Assembly (NCBI GenBank): GCA_039000515.1
Contig: JBCFYV010000012.1
Span: 92,199,588-92,263,587 of the forward strand
DNA: 64,000 nt
Origin: Timema cristinae
Lineage: Eukaryota > Arthropoda > Insecta > Phasmatodea > Timematidae
Direction of reading: 5' to 3'
The notes below the pieces were generated by a model. The model worked only from the letters and a program-made list of their open reading frames with translations, had not been told where the DNA came from and did not search any database. How positions within the stretch are numbered: position 1 is the stretch's first letter; every line of letters begins with the position of its first letter. The translations under genes were made by a program, and so were the position numbers. Shown piece by piece: positions 52,777 to 63,778 of the stretch.

Positions 52777-55096
52777 ACAGTAGGAATTTGCTAATTCAAC
52801 CTTGGTTAGTTCGAAAAATTAGAAAACTTGAACCCACCATGATTCCCCATAAAATTCATATGTAAATTAATGGTAAAAAATAATCTTTAATTCAAATTTT
52901 AGAAGAAAGTATTTAGATAATTTGGAGCCTATCCATTGTTGATTTTGTCTAGTTTGTAATCATTTTAAACCTAACTTAAACGATATTTATTAAATCGTAA
53001 TTTTATGCCGAATGAAGTTAGAGACTACTGATTCATAGTAAAAGAGAAAACGAGAAATTCTGCACCGGTGGAGAGTTGGTTTCCTAATATAGGGGATATG
53101 TTGGGCTCAGCGTTTATCTCTTTTGAGTGACAATGCAATCACTTTACTCCTTGAATGACTTAAATTTGCAATATTCTTATGTTAATTTTTCCAAATTTTT
53201 ATTTTTTGTATTTAATTCTCTCTTATCTTTTCATGTATGCATATATTGTGAATGTGTGTTTTATATAACATGTTTGTGTTTACATGTAGGGTTTTTGATG
53301 TTATTAATTTATTGTGTACCAACTGCCTGGATATTCTTAAAAATAGTTAGTTCAAATTTAGTATATTTGTGTTTTTTTTAGATATTCCTCAGACTTTAAA
53401 TTGAAAAAGTTCTACTCTAAATATTTATATCCATATAGAAAAAACTCCTCGTTATGATTGCACCCTATAGTATTGCTGCTACATTAAAAAATTAAGTAAC
53501 ACATAAAAAATAGTGATAGTGAATTCAGACAGTGACATCTTAAGTTATCAATATAAATGGTACGACACAAACATGCATACGTTCTCAAATATTATATTAT
53601 AGTTTGGGGCAAATTTTCAACAAACAAATTTAAAAAAATATATTTTTATGAACATTATGTCAATTTAAAAATAATCCAAATATTTAAAAATTTCTAAGCT
53701 AGCTTCAAAATAATTTTTTTTAAGTAAAATGAAACTATATTACTATTTACCATGTAAAACACACCTCAGAGATCAATTTTAAACAGAATTGCTAGACCCA
53801 TTTGAGAATGATTTCAAATTTTCAAAATATATAGTTCTTTTAATTTTAGGAAAAGAATCAAAATCACGATTTGGCATTGAGGTGTGACCATATATTGTAT
53901 CTAAATCTCAATTTTGAACGTCACATTTTTAAGTTTTAGAGCAGATAAAATCTCTAGATTCTAAATATTCTAGAGATAACTAATTTTTTCGCTATTATAA
54001 TAATTTCTTTATTTGATAAATTAAAAATAGATACTCTTTATAAGTAAGTTCACAAATAAAATACCGGGAAGGTCCATCGCCCGTTTCTGAATGGAAACAT
54101 CCTAGCTTCGTTTATCCACGCCTTTGTTTCTTGCTCTTTGTTGTGGATCGGACGGGTGCATGGAGCACATGGATTTATGTTGGATGGGTTTTACCTCTCC
54201 TTCCTTCTATTCCTAGGACTTCTAGATTAGTCCTGGGTGCAACAACTATATATGTAACCACGCTTTCTTTTCAAACTGACTTAGAGTTTCTTCGTGTACT
54301 TGAGAATGGCTTTGATTTAATATTTATGTAAGAATATTTATTATTTCACCATGTCTTCCATGTATCAATAAGATGCAATTAATTTTAGAATCTAGATAAG
54401 TTTTTCTCAATATTTATACCAGGGTCGGCTCCTTTGATACATCCTATTATTCATGGCACACCTGTCATAAAAAGTCCTTGTGTCCAGGCACTATGCGTTA
54501 TAGGAAACCCTTAGTGGAGGACCTATTTAGAATAAAAACTTTTTTGTGATAAGACATTTAAGATATAAACACAAAATTAACTTAAATCCACATTTGTGTT
54601 CAAATGTTTTGAAAGGCGCAGATTCTCTTACTTCTCCGGAGGGGTTGTGAAAATGATTCTGCGGGTCAAATCAAACATCGACAAGCGTGAATAAATTAAA
54701 TATTTACTATAGAACTATTAAAATTAAGGTACAGTACAACCTTTAGATCTATATCTGTTTATTTTATTGCGGTTACACGAAGACAACTTTAATAATCATT
54801 CAAATGATTCACTAAAATAAAACAATGGTTTCAATTGGTTAAATACAAATATAAAAATCTGTGAATTATAAAAAATAATTAACCAATTTATATATAACAA
54901 TTTTTTTAAATTTTCTTTGTAAAAAAAATCTTTAAATCTATTTCTCATTTAGAGTAAGAAAAAAAAGTCAACTCAAGTTGGGAGTGAAGGTAACGCAAGA
55001 AAAGGACAATTTTTCTTTTCAATTTTTAAAACAACATTTTTAACCAAAACAAATAAAATATTGAAACAATAAAAACATACAACATTAAGAACATAA
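52777..55096. other. Unassigned AT-rich sequence
   Basis: No repeat recognised over 2.3 kb. The frame 53127-53381 is Phe/Leu/Cys-rich because of T-rich DNA. The frame 54131-54331 lies in a less AT-rich patch, with no known domain. CAGGGTCGGCTCCTTTGAT at 54421 resembles an hAT end without a partner. Confidence 0.4.
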
Positions 55097-55305
55097 ATCT
55101 CGCAACAGGCTACTGTACTTTCATTGAAGGGGAGATCAGGGTTTGAATCCCAACCGGGAGTATTAAGGGTGATTATTTCTACTTATTTGGTTTTAGGAAT
55201 GCAACGCAAACGCGAGCACACTATTTCTAAATTCAACCTAACTTATCCTTAGCACACTAGTGTAAATAGTACAAATGCGTAAATCCCGAACGAGCAATGA
55301 GTTTC
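55097..55305 (+). mobile_element. SINE type B, head-truncated
   Basis: GGGGAGATCAGGGTTTGAAT (box B region), CCCAACCGGGAGTATTAAGG, CACACTAGTGTAAATAG and end CCCGAACGAGCAATGAG. Confidence 0.75.
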
Positions 55306-56103
55306 TATGATTTATTTTAAAATAAAACAGGAAATCATTGATATTAACTTTGTTACAGAAACAGCCGTGCACAAGGGTACCTCTTCAATTAAATTAAATG
55401 TACTATTGTGTTCGATTCCGTTTCTAAGTGTAATTTTACAATTATATTTAATTTAATTGAAGATAATATATTAATAATTAGCTTTGTAGAATACTTGTAG
55501 TTAATTTTAAATTTTTTTTAACAGCCATTTGTGGCGGATATCTCGGCACCCCTTTTGAGAATCAATTCTCTGTTTAAACCATTTATAAATCAAATAAAAC
55601 CATCTCAGTTAAATAAAAACGGTAGCTTTAGCCAAAAGGATCTATAAAATAAACAACCACAATGGAGTATGTGACGTGACTTACAACACGTGTCGAAGGT
55701 AATTTTGTTTGGACCCCAAACCCAACTAGCGGTGTTAATAAAGGTCTAACACTCCTAGTCCGGAACGTGATAAGAAAGTCCATTTGTACAAGTCATTCGG
55801 TTGAACAATGCTTCCAGGGCAGGTACATTACATTGTCATTGAACTAACTGCGGACACAAATAGGCCTACTCACAGGAAATAGGAGAGGCGGATGGTAGGG
55901 GGTGTAAAACAGAGGCTATTACAATGCGTCATTGTCCAGGTAATGATGAAGCTGAATCCACACGCTAAATGAGATGTAGGGACATCATGTTGTGTTAGAG
56001 AGAGAGAGAGACGTACACACACAGTAATAAGGGAGGAAAGGAGGGAAGGTGTTATGAACACGGATCAAAATAATTGGCAAAAGCCAAACGTGTACATGGG
56101 TGG
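55306..56103. other. Unassigned sequence with SINE C scrap
   Basis: TGTGTTCGATTCCGTTTCTA at 55407 is a box B piece of type C. The patch 55660-56060 is less AT-rich; the minus frame 55870-56061 has no known domain. Confidence 0.4.
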
Positions 56104-56413
56104 GTAACCTGGCCGTCTAGGGGTAAGGTGTCAGACTTCTGTGCTGGGGGTCTAGTGTTCAATCCTCGGTTCCAGCACAGATTTATCTGATTGCCAAACC
56201 CTTCCTTCACCTCTGACGAGACGTGTATTAATCACAACTTGTAAATGTGTGGAGTGCCAGGCCTCCACCGTGGTTCGGATCCCACGTTAAACTATAGGTC
56301 TTCCATTTCATCTCACAATCACCCTACCATTACACATTAGCGTAAATGCGTATAACCAGAACGGGTAGTAAGACGCGGTGCTAATTATAATAAAATAATA
56401 ATAATAATAATAA
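56104..56413 (+). mobile_element. SINE type A, full length, long subtype
   Basis: The head has GTCTAGGGGTAAGGTGTCAG and the box B position TGTTCAATCC. Its ACGTGTATTAATCACAACTT carries the extra TATTAATCACAA. It ends GTAGTAAGACGCGGTGC and (TAA)n. Confidence 0.95.
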
Positions 56414-56461
56414 AAGTGCACATCATATATAGATAAAGTATTGTAATCTTTACGATGGTTA

Positions 56462-56708
56462 AACCTGCTTCAGTGGCCGCAGGCTCTAACGCGTTATTCT
56501 CGCAGTAGACTATACTGTTGATGATGGAAATATGGATGTTCGAATCTCGGTTTTGGTGGTTGAGGTTTTTTACAAAATGGTTTTAAACTTTCCCTCCACG
56601 CAATTATGTGTAAATATCCTATGAATATAACCGTCCCAATCACTAAATCTATCAGCGTAATTAATAAATAAACGGATAGCCCGAACGCGTATTAAAACAC
56701 GTTGTTCA
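56462..56708 (+). mobile_element. SINE type B, full length
   Basis: CTGCTTCAGTGGCCGCAGGC, box B TGTTCGAATCTC, CCCTCCACGCAATTATGTG, GATAGCCCGAACGCG. It sits 49 bp after a type A copy in the same direction. Confidence 0.92.
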
Positions 56709-57371
56709 AAAAGAGTTTTTGACGTAAAGCAGAATAATATTTACTAATGTTTAGGTGATATTTAGTTTTAACTCAAATGTAACTCAAACCCTAAATAGCA
56801 CTAAAATGAGAACTATAAGGAAGTGGGTTGCAAATTAACAATTAGTGTTAAGACAAACATTAGAATTAAATATATCCAATTGAACAAAGAAAGAGTGTAG
56901 TGGAAAGGGATGGACCACAAAGTCCGGGCAAGAGGGAAAACCTCAATTTAAACTACACAATTTAAGCATAAAATACATCACCCATAAAAAATATCCAAGC
57001 TCAAATCCATAGATAAATAGTGAGAGTTAAAGTTACAAAAAATTCCCACCTCAGATTCATAACAAGTGCTAATAGATTACAAATGAGCATAACTAATCTC
57101 AATTGACATAATCATTATAAAGGGGTAGCTAATTTTCAATGTCTGGTACGGCAGTATCACTTAGTGGCCTCAAGACAAAGTAAGCTGTGTAAAAAACGTT
57201 TATTTAAGTGACATCAGAAATAATATTTTAAATTAAATATTTTTCCCAAATAAATTATTACTATTTAATCCGAAAGGATAATTTTGAATGTTTGATAAAT
57301 ATTAATTATAAATCGAAAAAGAATTTTGAATACGAGATTACAAGCCTGTTGAAAGTCAATGCTTAGCTTAC
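56709..57371. other. Unassigned AT-rich sequence
   Basis: Nothing recognised. Confidence 0.45.
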
Positions 57372-57585
57372 CTAAGCAGTAAATGGTGGTATTTTGCGTA
57401 CCAATACAGACCGAACATGCTAATGTATAGTTCTCGAACGTCATCACGTGAGACCAGAGAAGGACAGAGGAAAATTCAGTGGAGGGTAGAAATCGTGGAA
57501 CCGACGGAGCAACTGGCACTCGAATAGACGGTTCTATTCGTGGAATACTTTCTAAGATTCCGCCAGGGTCTCTCGAAACATCCAT
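57372..57585 (-). CDS. Candidate minus-strand first exon, product unknown
   Basis: ATG at 57585 opens MDVSRDPGGILESIPRIEPS and continues for 71 codons to a strong donor, CTTAG/GTAAGC, on the minus strand (plus 57372/57371). The open frame continues to 57265 if unspliced. The exon and its 5' side (to about 57720) are CpG-richer than the surroundings. There is no recognisable domain. It may be repeat-derived rather than host coding. Confidence 0.25.
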
Positions 57586-57730
57586 AACATTATACTAGGG
57601 TCTCGAGGCGTCTGTGTTGTAAAACTCATGATGTCATCTGGCATGAAACGCCGCACCGACCCTGACCGGCACACTCTCTAGTCGAACGGGAAAGTTGAAG
57701 TGAGTAGGATAGGTCGAGTCTCATCGGGAG
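57586..57730. promoter_or_regulatory. CpG-richer patch upstream of the minus candidate exon
   Basis: CTCGAGGCGTCTGTG, GAAACGCCGCACCGACC, GACCGGCACAC, GTCGAACGGG and GGTCGAGTCTCATCGG stand out in AT-rich DNA. A promoter is possible; no core element is certain. Confidence 0.25.
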
Positions 57731-58367
57731 TAATTGTGTGAGTACCATTATTTAATAAACATGTTTGTAACATAGGCCTAAAGGATACACACATAATTAT
57801 TGCTGAGTACGGGTTTAGTAACTAAAGAAACAAGATAATACCGTTTTGTTTATAAACAAACAATATATTAAACTTAAATAACCAATAAGTGTATAGCTCG
57901 AACGGGGAGTAAGACGTAGTGATACAAAATAAACTTAAATAACTAAGAGTGTCAGAAGTAAACACAAAAAATACAGGAGTTCAAAAGACATACATATAGA
58001 AACAAACCAAAAATTAAACACTAATCAATAAGTGAAAATGTACTTAATAAAAAAATAGTACAAATCCAATGCATCATATAGTTAAACAAGAAGGTAAAAT
58101 AGTACAAAGCTAGGGCCACCTATTTAGTATGTAAACTACAAATTACAAACATACACATAGAATAATGTAGTAGATATAATTAATTTTAAGAATAGAAGGG
58201 AGAGAACATCCCTCACGGCCTCATACAACCATCGGTGGATAAGACAATTTATTAATATTATAAGTTTCAATAAGCGATTTAAATATTTTATAGTAGCTTA
58301 GAGCATAGGTTCAAATAATGTTTGTACTAAAATTCACTTTAGTTTGATTGTACTGCAATTATTACGA
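57731..58367. other. Unassigned AT-rich sequence with SINE tail scrap
   Basis: GTGTATAGCTCGAACGGGG then AGTAAGACGTAGTG (57890-57924) is an isolated A/B tail. Confidence 0.5.
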
Positions 58368-58445
58368 CACCTTGATAAGCTCAGTCAGTAGCTTGTTTAC
58401 CTACTGAACTAAGAGCTCCGGGTTAGATACCTGGCTTGGCCAAAT
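58368..58445 (+). mobile_element. tRNA-like sequence, probably a SINE head (type E)
   Basis: AAGCTCAGTCAGTAGCTTG resembles a D-arm/box A. CCGGG-TTAGATA-CCTGG forms a 5-bp T-arm with a 7-base loop, close to box B. Acceptor arms do not pair well, so it is not a functional tRNA gene. Only one copy is present here. Confidence 0.5.
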
Positions 58446-58563
58446 ATTTTTTAATTGGTGAAATTAGTGTTAACTTGCTCACAGTGTTGGATTAATGATC
58501 GGTGGCTGGGTGTTGTGTATGTTATAGATTTTAGTTGGTTTAAAAGTCATTTGCCGAGATAGT

Positions 58564-58892
58564 GTGACCTGGCGGTCTAGGGGTAAGGTGTTGGACTTCT
58601 GTGTTGGGGGACCGGGGTTCAATCCTCGGTCCCGACACAGATTTATCTGATTACCAAACCCTTACTTCACCTCTGACAAGACTTGTATTAATCACAACTT
58701 GTGAATGTGAGGAATGCCAGGCCTCCACCGTGGTTCGGATTCCACGTTAAACTGTAGATCCTCCATTTCATCTCACAATCCCCTACTATTACACATTAGC
58801 GTAATTGCGTATAGCCCGAACGGGTAGTAAGACGCGGTGCTAAATAATAATAATAATAATAATAAAATAATAATAATAATAATAATAATAAT
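58564..58892 (+). mobile_element. SINE type A, reference copy
   Basis: Complete copy. It has the A-box-like GCGGTCTAGGGGTAAGG and box B GGTTCAATCC (58616-58625). The body has ATTTATCTGATTACCAAACC, the long-subtype TATTAATCACAA and CCACCGTGGTTCGGATTCC. The tail ATAGCCCGAACGGGTAGTAA, GACGCGGTGC ends in an (AAT)n run of about 45 bp. The minus frame 58773-59081 is an artefact of this tail. Confidence 0.96.
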
Positions 58893-59457
58893 ACATTTAC
58901 CGAGAGAAACAGTCGGTTCAGAAAGTATTGGGGGTATCGAATTCTCCCATGGAAATAAGTAGTCTAATAGCAATAGTCTAGTTCTTACACGACACATCAA
59001 GGAAGCGATTATTATTATTATTATATTCGGAGTGCGATGCTCTAGTACCTTCACTTTTATGGGATGGGGAAGGGGACCCAAAGATTAACCGTGGAAGTCT
59101 GCGGGAACGGAAGGGGCTTCAATTAGGAAAGTACAAAATTAAATAAGATTCAAATTCACTAAAGTATAAAGGTTAGGTTAACTTAATATTGTGTAAGATC
59201 CATATTATATATAAAATTATATAAATTATAATAGATTAGAAAGCTAAATTTGTATCGTAATGATTAGTTTTAACACTATTTTATGAATGGTTCTTTCTAT
59301 CATCACCAAGTATTTACTAACACATACAAAGTTAGGTAAAGTTAGGCTGGGTTGGGTAAGAACCATAATATTATTTAATATTTAATCATGAAAGGTTTGA
59401 AAGTTAGGTTAGTAATAGACTATTGTACCATGACTACTTATATACTTGAGTTGTCGT
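58893..59457. other. Unassigned AT-rich sequence
   Basis: GTTAGGTTAACTT-like words (GGTTAGGTTA, GTTAGGTAAAGTTAGG, GTTGGGTAAG) recur at 59168-59412. The TTAGG words recall the arthropod telomere repeat but are scattered and not tandem. Confidence 0.4.
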
Positions 59458-59951
59458 GAAGGAACTTGGACCCCCAAACCCTTTAGTGGAGGAACTCGAC
59501 CCCTCCCACCAGATGAAGAATTGACCCCTCCTCCAGTGGTGGAAACTTGACTCCTCCCCAGGGAGGATCTCAACCATTCTCCTCCATGGAGAACTTTACT
59601 CCTCCCAATGGAGTAACTCAACTATTCTCCCCAGTGGAGTAACTCAACTATTTTCCCCAGTGGAGTAACTCAACTATTCTCCCCAGTGGAGAGGAACTTT
59701 ACTCCTACCCAGGGGTAGAACTCAACTCCTCTCCACAGTGGAGGAACTCGACTCCTCCCTAGTGGAGTAACTCAACTACTCTCCCCAGTGGAGGAACTTT
59801 TACACCTCTCCAGGGGTAGAACTCAACTCCTCTCCACAGTGGAGGAACTCGACTCCTCCCTAGTGGAGTAACTCAACTACTCTCCCCAGTGGAGGAACTT
59901 TACACCTCTCCAGTGGTAGAACTCAACCCCTCCACAAGTGAAGGAACTTGT
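59458..59951. repeat. Minisatellite of 24-26-bp units in a roughly 100-bp higher-order repeat
   Basis: Units follow AACTCAACT(A/C)(C/T)TCTCC(C/A)CAGTGGAG(G/T). Each contains a small CTCC...GGAG stem. Three exact-type 26-bp units run at about 59605-59690. A four-unit block (26+24+26+24-25 bp) starting at 59721 is repeated almost exactly from 59822. The edges at 59458-59590 and 59900-59951 are diverged. The minus frame 59409-59621 is incidental. Confidence 0.9.
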
Positions 59952-60466
59952 TAGTTAGTTAGTTAAATTAAATTATCACTCAAATGTAATAAATGTATAT
60001 ACTATTCTTTGGTTCAAGATTAAATCATGGAAACAATTTAAAATATTTATAAAATATTTTTAATTTGAAATCTAGACCTATTTTGAGTTTAGACATTTAA
60101 TGGTATAGTCATATTTATCTTTTATATGGTAAAACTACATAATTGTTTTGTTTGGAGCATGTGCTGAAGCTTAGTGTTAGGGGTGTGCAAAAAACTGACG
60201 AAATTAAAGCTAGCCGGACGTAAATTAAAAGGAAAAAATCTCAACGAAGAGCAAAATTAAAGTTGCAAACTATAAAAAGTCAGAGCGAGGAAATTAAACA
60301 AAGAAAATTGAAGAAAGACTCGATGATTACATTTTCACAGAGGGGGAAAAAAATATTAAAAATAATTTCAAGGAGACGTTTTTTGAGGAGAACATTGAAC
60401 ATGAAATACCAATTCAACTATAAAACACTTTACATCGGCATGATTTAATACGTCTCTTTCGCAATA
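59952..60466. other. Unassigned AT-rich sequence
   Basis: Nothing recognised; the frame 60263-60448 is Lys-rich from A-rich DNA. Confidence 0.45.
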
Positions 60467-60632
60467 TATTTGATTGCCGGTGGCGGTTGGGTGTACTGAA
60501 AGTAGTTTTTCCTAAACTGTTGTATGTTCTTCCTCCACGCAAATGAGGGTACATTTAGTCAAAATACTACCTTCCTCAGCCTTAGCTCATCAGAGTAGAT
60601 ATGAGTGGATAACCTGTATGTCTAGTAAGACG
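60467..60632 (+). mobile_element. SINE type B, head-truncated
   Basis: GCGGTTGGGTGTACTGAAAG, TTTTTCCTAAACTGTTG, CCTCCACGCAAATGAGGG and end ATGTCTAGTAAGACGCC. Confidence 0.85.
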
Positions 60633-61335
60633 CCAATCACAATTACCTTTCTAACGTCACTAAATATTGCACTTGTGTGGAAACCCATCTCATACTTTTA
60701 ATCCAAATCTAGGATCTAGGATAAGCCACAATATTAACACCACGTAGTGTTTGTCAGGGATAAGATTAGAAACAGATTTAGAGGATTGTCGGTAGGGAAA
60801 GAAGGGACAATCATAAAGCGACGTCAAGGAGAGGATTCGAGGGAGACTTTATAACTCACAGTTAAACATACAAAAGGGGAGGAGGGACAGTTAGAAGGCC
60901 CGGTTTGACGGTGCGTCGTTATTACTACAGGCTACAAGGGAACGTGCGGCGAGTGAGCAGCCAATTAGAAGCGTTGATCACCTGGCCACCTGACTAACGA
61001 TGGCCTCGATCCCCATTTCCTCCCCTCTTCCTCCGTATTAATCCTAAGCTTGGCGTCATGATGGTGACGATCATCCAGGGTGTCGTAATGCTTGAATTGT
61101 TCATATATGTATTTGGACCTTACTCTATCATGGACGTAGACATTTAAGGACATTCACAACCAAGATGGAAACGAAATTTGGTTTTATGGGAATGGTTTTA
61201 GTTGTAATGTGATTACTTTTCGATACCACTTTTCCCTCTCTAATAAAATCACCACCTCGTTCTCGCTCTATAAACTCTGAAGAGGCTACTATTGAAATAT
61301 TTAGAAGGTAAATACATGCATACATATATTAGTAT
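60633..61335. other. GC-richer, apparently unique segment
   Basis: 60760-61060 is comparatively CpG-rich (GGAACGTGCGGCGAGTGAG). Minus frames 60965-61153 and 61128-61325 have no known domain. Confidence 0.35.
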
Positions 61336-61568
61336 CATGTTTTACTCCCCATTCGGGCAAAAACCACTTAAAACTCTAGGGAGGTAAGGGGGTAAAGGTA
61401 GATGTTAAAGGAAATGTATTAAATTTGCATGGAGGGATACTTGGAAACTATTTAGACAAACATCACTCAGAGTAAATCTGGTTGGAATTCGAACCCTGAC
61501 CTTTACGTCACCAGAAAACCAGATTAAATGAGCTTTAAGCTCAGTAAACCCGGCCACTGATGTGGGTA
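61336..61568 (-). mobile_element. SINE type B
   Basis: TTTTACTCCCCATTCGGGC, AATTTGCATGGAGGGATAC, GTTGGAATTCGAACCCTGAC (box B complement) and CCCGGCCACTGATGTGGG (head complement). Confidence 0.85.
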
Positions 61569-61985
61569 CGAGGATTGTTCTATAAGGTAGGGCAGTGATT
61601 TTTCAGTTTTTTTTTGTCAAAACATAAAAAATATTGCTCCAGTAGAAACATATAATTTAATTTTATTCACATGGTGATATAAACAGTTGTTGAATATCTG
61701 TCATGAGCATAGCAGCATTAGATGAGAAACCTTTTAAATTAAGAGAAAAGGTGTAATTTAATTCCAGGACACCCTTGACGTAACAGCCATTCAATAACTC
61801 TTGATATAACAACGGGGAGAAAATTAAAATATATATTTCTAGTGGATAAATATTTGATTTATTTTGACCAAATAATTGTTTTGGTATAAAAACTGCAAAA
61901 AAATACGGCTCTAGCTCGTCTTTCCTTTCGCCCTACCCTAAACATGCAGTTTTGAATGAGTTATTTTAAATTCTCTGTATTAAGA

Positions 61986-61988
<3 letters not shown>
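61569..61988. other. Unassigned sequence carrying repeat H
   Basis: AATATTGCTCCAGTAGAAAC near 61631 is the inverse of the segment near 11910. TGTTGAATATCTGTCATGAG and GCATAGCAGCATTAGATGA follow at 61690-61725, as at 23668. Confidence 0.5.
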
Positions 61989-62026
<38 letters not shown>

Positions 62027-62292
62027 GCACCGCGTCTTAATACCCGTTCGGGTTATACGCACTTACACTAATGTGTAAGGGTAGGGTGATTGTGAGATGA
62101 AATGGAAGACCTACAGTTTAACGTGGAATCCGAACCACGGCGGTGGCCTGGCATTCCACACATTCACAAGATGTCTTGTCAGAGGTGAAGGAAGGGTTTG
62201 GTAATCAGATAAATATGTGCTGGGACAGAGGATTTAACCCTGGTCCCCCAGCACATAAGTCAGACACCTTACCCCTAAACCACCAGGTCACC
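61989..62292 (-). mobile_element. SINE type A, full length, short subtype
   Basis: The (ATT)n tail in reverse, GCACCGCGTCTTAATACCCG, GATGTCTTGTCAGAGGTGAA and the head complement TTACCCCTAAACCACCAGGT. Confidence 0.96.
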
Positions 62293-62454
62293 AAGATTTA
62301 GTTAATAACCTCTGAAAGTATACCTTAGTATTAATATTTTAATATCTTAGGTTTGGTGGATTTGTTTGTTACTCTGCCTCTTAGTTGTAAACGTTATTAT
62401 AGCCAGATCGTGTTAGGAATAGCCTGAGAGTGGACCATGTGTTGTTTACATGTT

Positions 62455-62665
62455 AAGAAATGTTTGACAGGACTGTACTAATACATTTTCACCTCTAATT
62501 CAATCTAAATCTTGCACTTTAAAACCAATAGACATATATTCGATCAATATATTATCGTGGGTTTGGTTGATAAAATGTACAGTAAGGGGGAGGGAATAAC
62601 TTATTAGGATAGCACAATCCTGTTAGGTTCTACTGACCTTGGTGATGGCCTACAAGTCGACCCTA
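62455..62665. mobile_element. Foldback repeat family F, copy 3
   Basis: The left arm has TTTGACAGGACTGTACTAAT. The loop ACCAATAGACATATATTCG resembles copy 1 (CTAATACACATACATTCG). The diverged right arm has AATCCTGTTAGGTTCTACTG, ACCTTGG, GCCTACAAGTCG. Confidence 0.65.
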
Positions 62666-63439
62666 TCTAGTAGGATTGCAAGTATAATATTTGTTTTAGT
62701 CGAGCTGCAAAGGAAAAATCTTAACTCCAAAAACAAAAAAACTGTTTTTAATCTATTCACAAACAAATCTACGTGTTATACATCCGTCAATATGTAAGTA
62801 TTAAAACAAAAGGTTTTTACACTTTTACTCTTTTGTAAGCAAGCTCTTAAGTTCGGTTAAAACTTTTACTCTCCTGTAAGCAAGCTACGAATACTTGTTC
62901 ACATGTTTATTTCCTCGTACGAGAGCTAAGCTCATTTAACATGTCACCTTCCTTACAATAAATCTATTTTAAGAATACTATTATACTAAAACTGTTCTAT
63001 AATTAATAGATATGTCCAATCCATAATACATCTTTATTAATATTATTTTTACTAATTTTCTATACAAATTTAAATATACATACACTTTACTCTATAAAAT
63101 GACTATTGTATGGCTAAATAATGCGTCTGTCATTTGCAAGAGAACAATAATTATTATTGTTTGGGGGTTTTCAGAGAAGATTATACTTTAATTTGACATG
63201 CAATTAATTACTAATTAATGTATGAATGGTTTGATTTATTAAATTGGTACTGACACTTTTGATGGATTGGGTTTATTCGATTCTGCTACTATCGTTTAGA
63301 ACAAATTAGATTTGAGCATTTAATCCTTGTAATTTGTTATTTAATATAAACTAGCAATTAATACCTTCGTATGGCTATAAATATATTTTTTTAATAATTG
63401 CATACAAAGCTAAGGTTATTACTTAAGTAATACAAGGCG
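62666..63439. other. Unassigned AT-rich sequence
   Basis: AACTTTTACTCT(T/C)(T/C)TGTAAGCAAGCT occurs twice near 62821 and 62863, a local duplication of about 42 bp. Nothing else recognised. Confidence 0.45.
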
Positions 63440-63482
63440 TAGGGCCTGGAGGGTATCTTAGAGGAAGTGCACCCGCATTATC
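63440..63482 (-). mobile_element. SINE type B scrap
   Basis: TTAGAGGAAGTGCACCCGCATT corresponds to the tail-proximal core in reverse. Confidence 0.45.
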
Positions 63483-63679
63483 TTATTAATATTTATGGTG
63501 GATGGTTTGGAAAAATTGTTTAATTAGATTTGTACGTCATGAAGAATGTCCAAGAATTTCTTATTTACTTAATAGTTATCGGTTCAACATAATTAATTAA
63601 ATTAAATCATATATAAGAAAGTACTAAAAAAGCTTAGCTTTGAAACTTGTCAGGCATATGTAAGAATTCCATCATTTAT

Positions 63680-63764
63680 CTCTCTCTCGCTCTCTCTCTC
63701 GCTCACTCTCTCGCTCACTCTCTCGCTCACTCTCTCGCTCACTCTCTCGTCACTCTCTCTTTCT
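63680..63764. repeat. TC-rich minisatellite, 12-bp unit
   Basis: (CTCGCTCACTCT) about five times, flanked by plain TC repeats, then (TA)n to about 63778. Confidence 0.9.
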
Positions 63765-63778
63765 ATATATATATATAT

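Noticed and set aside
53127..53381. 84-codon hydrophobic ORF as a membrane protein
   Set aside because: Phe, Leu and Cys richness follows from T-rich DNA; no start context, splice signal or family.
59160..59412. Telomere-type TTAGG repeats
   Set aside because: The TTAGG words are scattered, not tandem.
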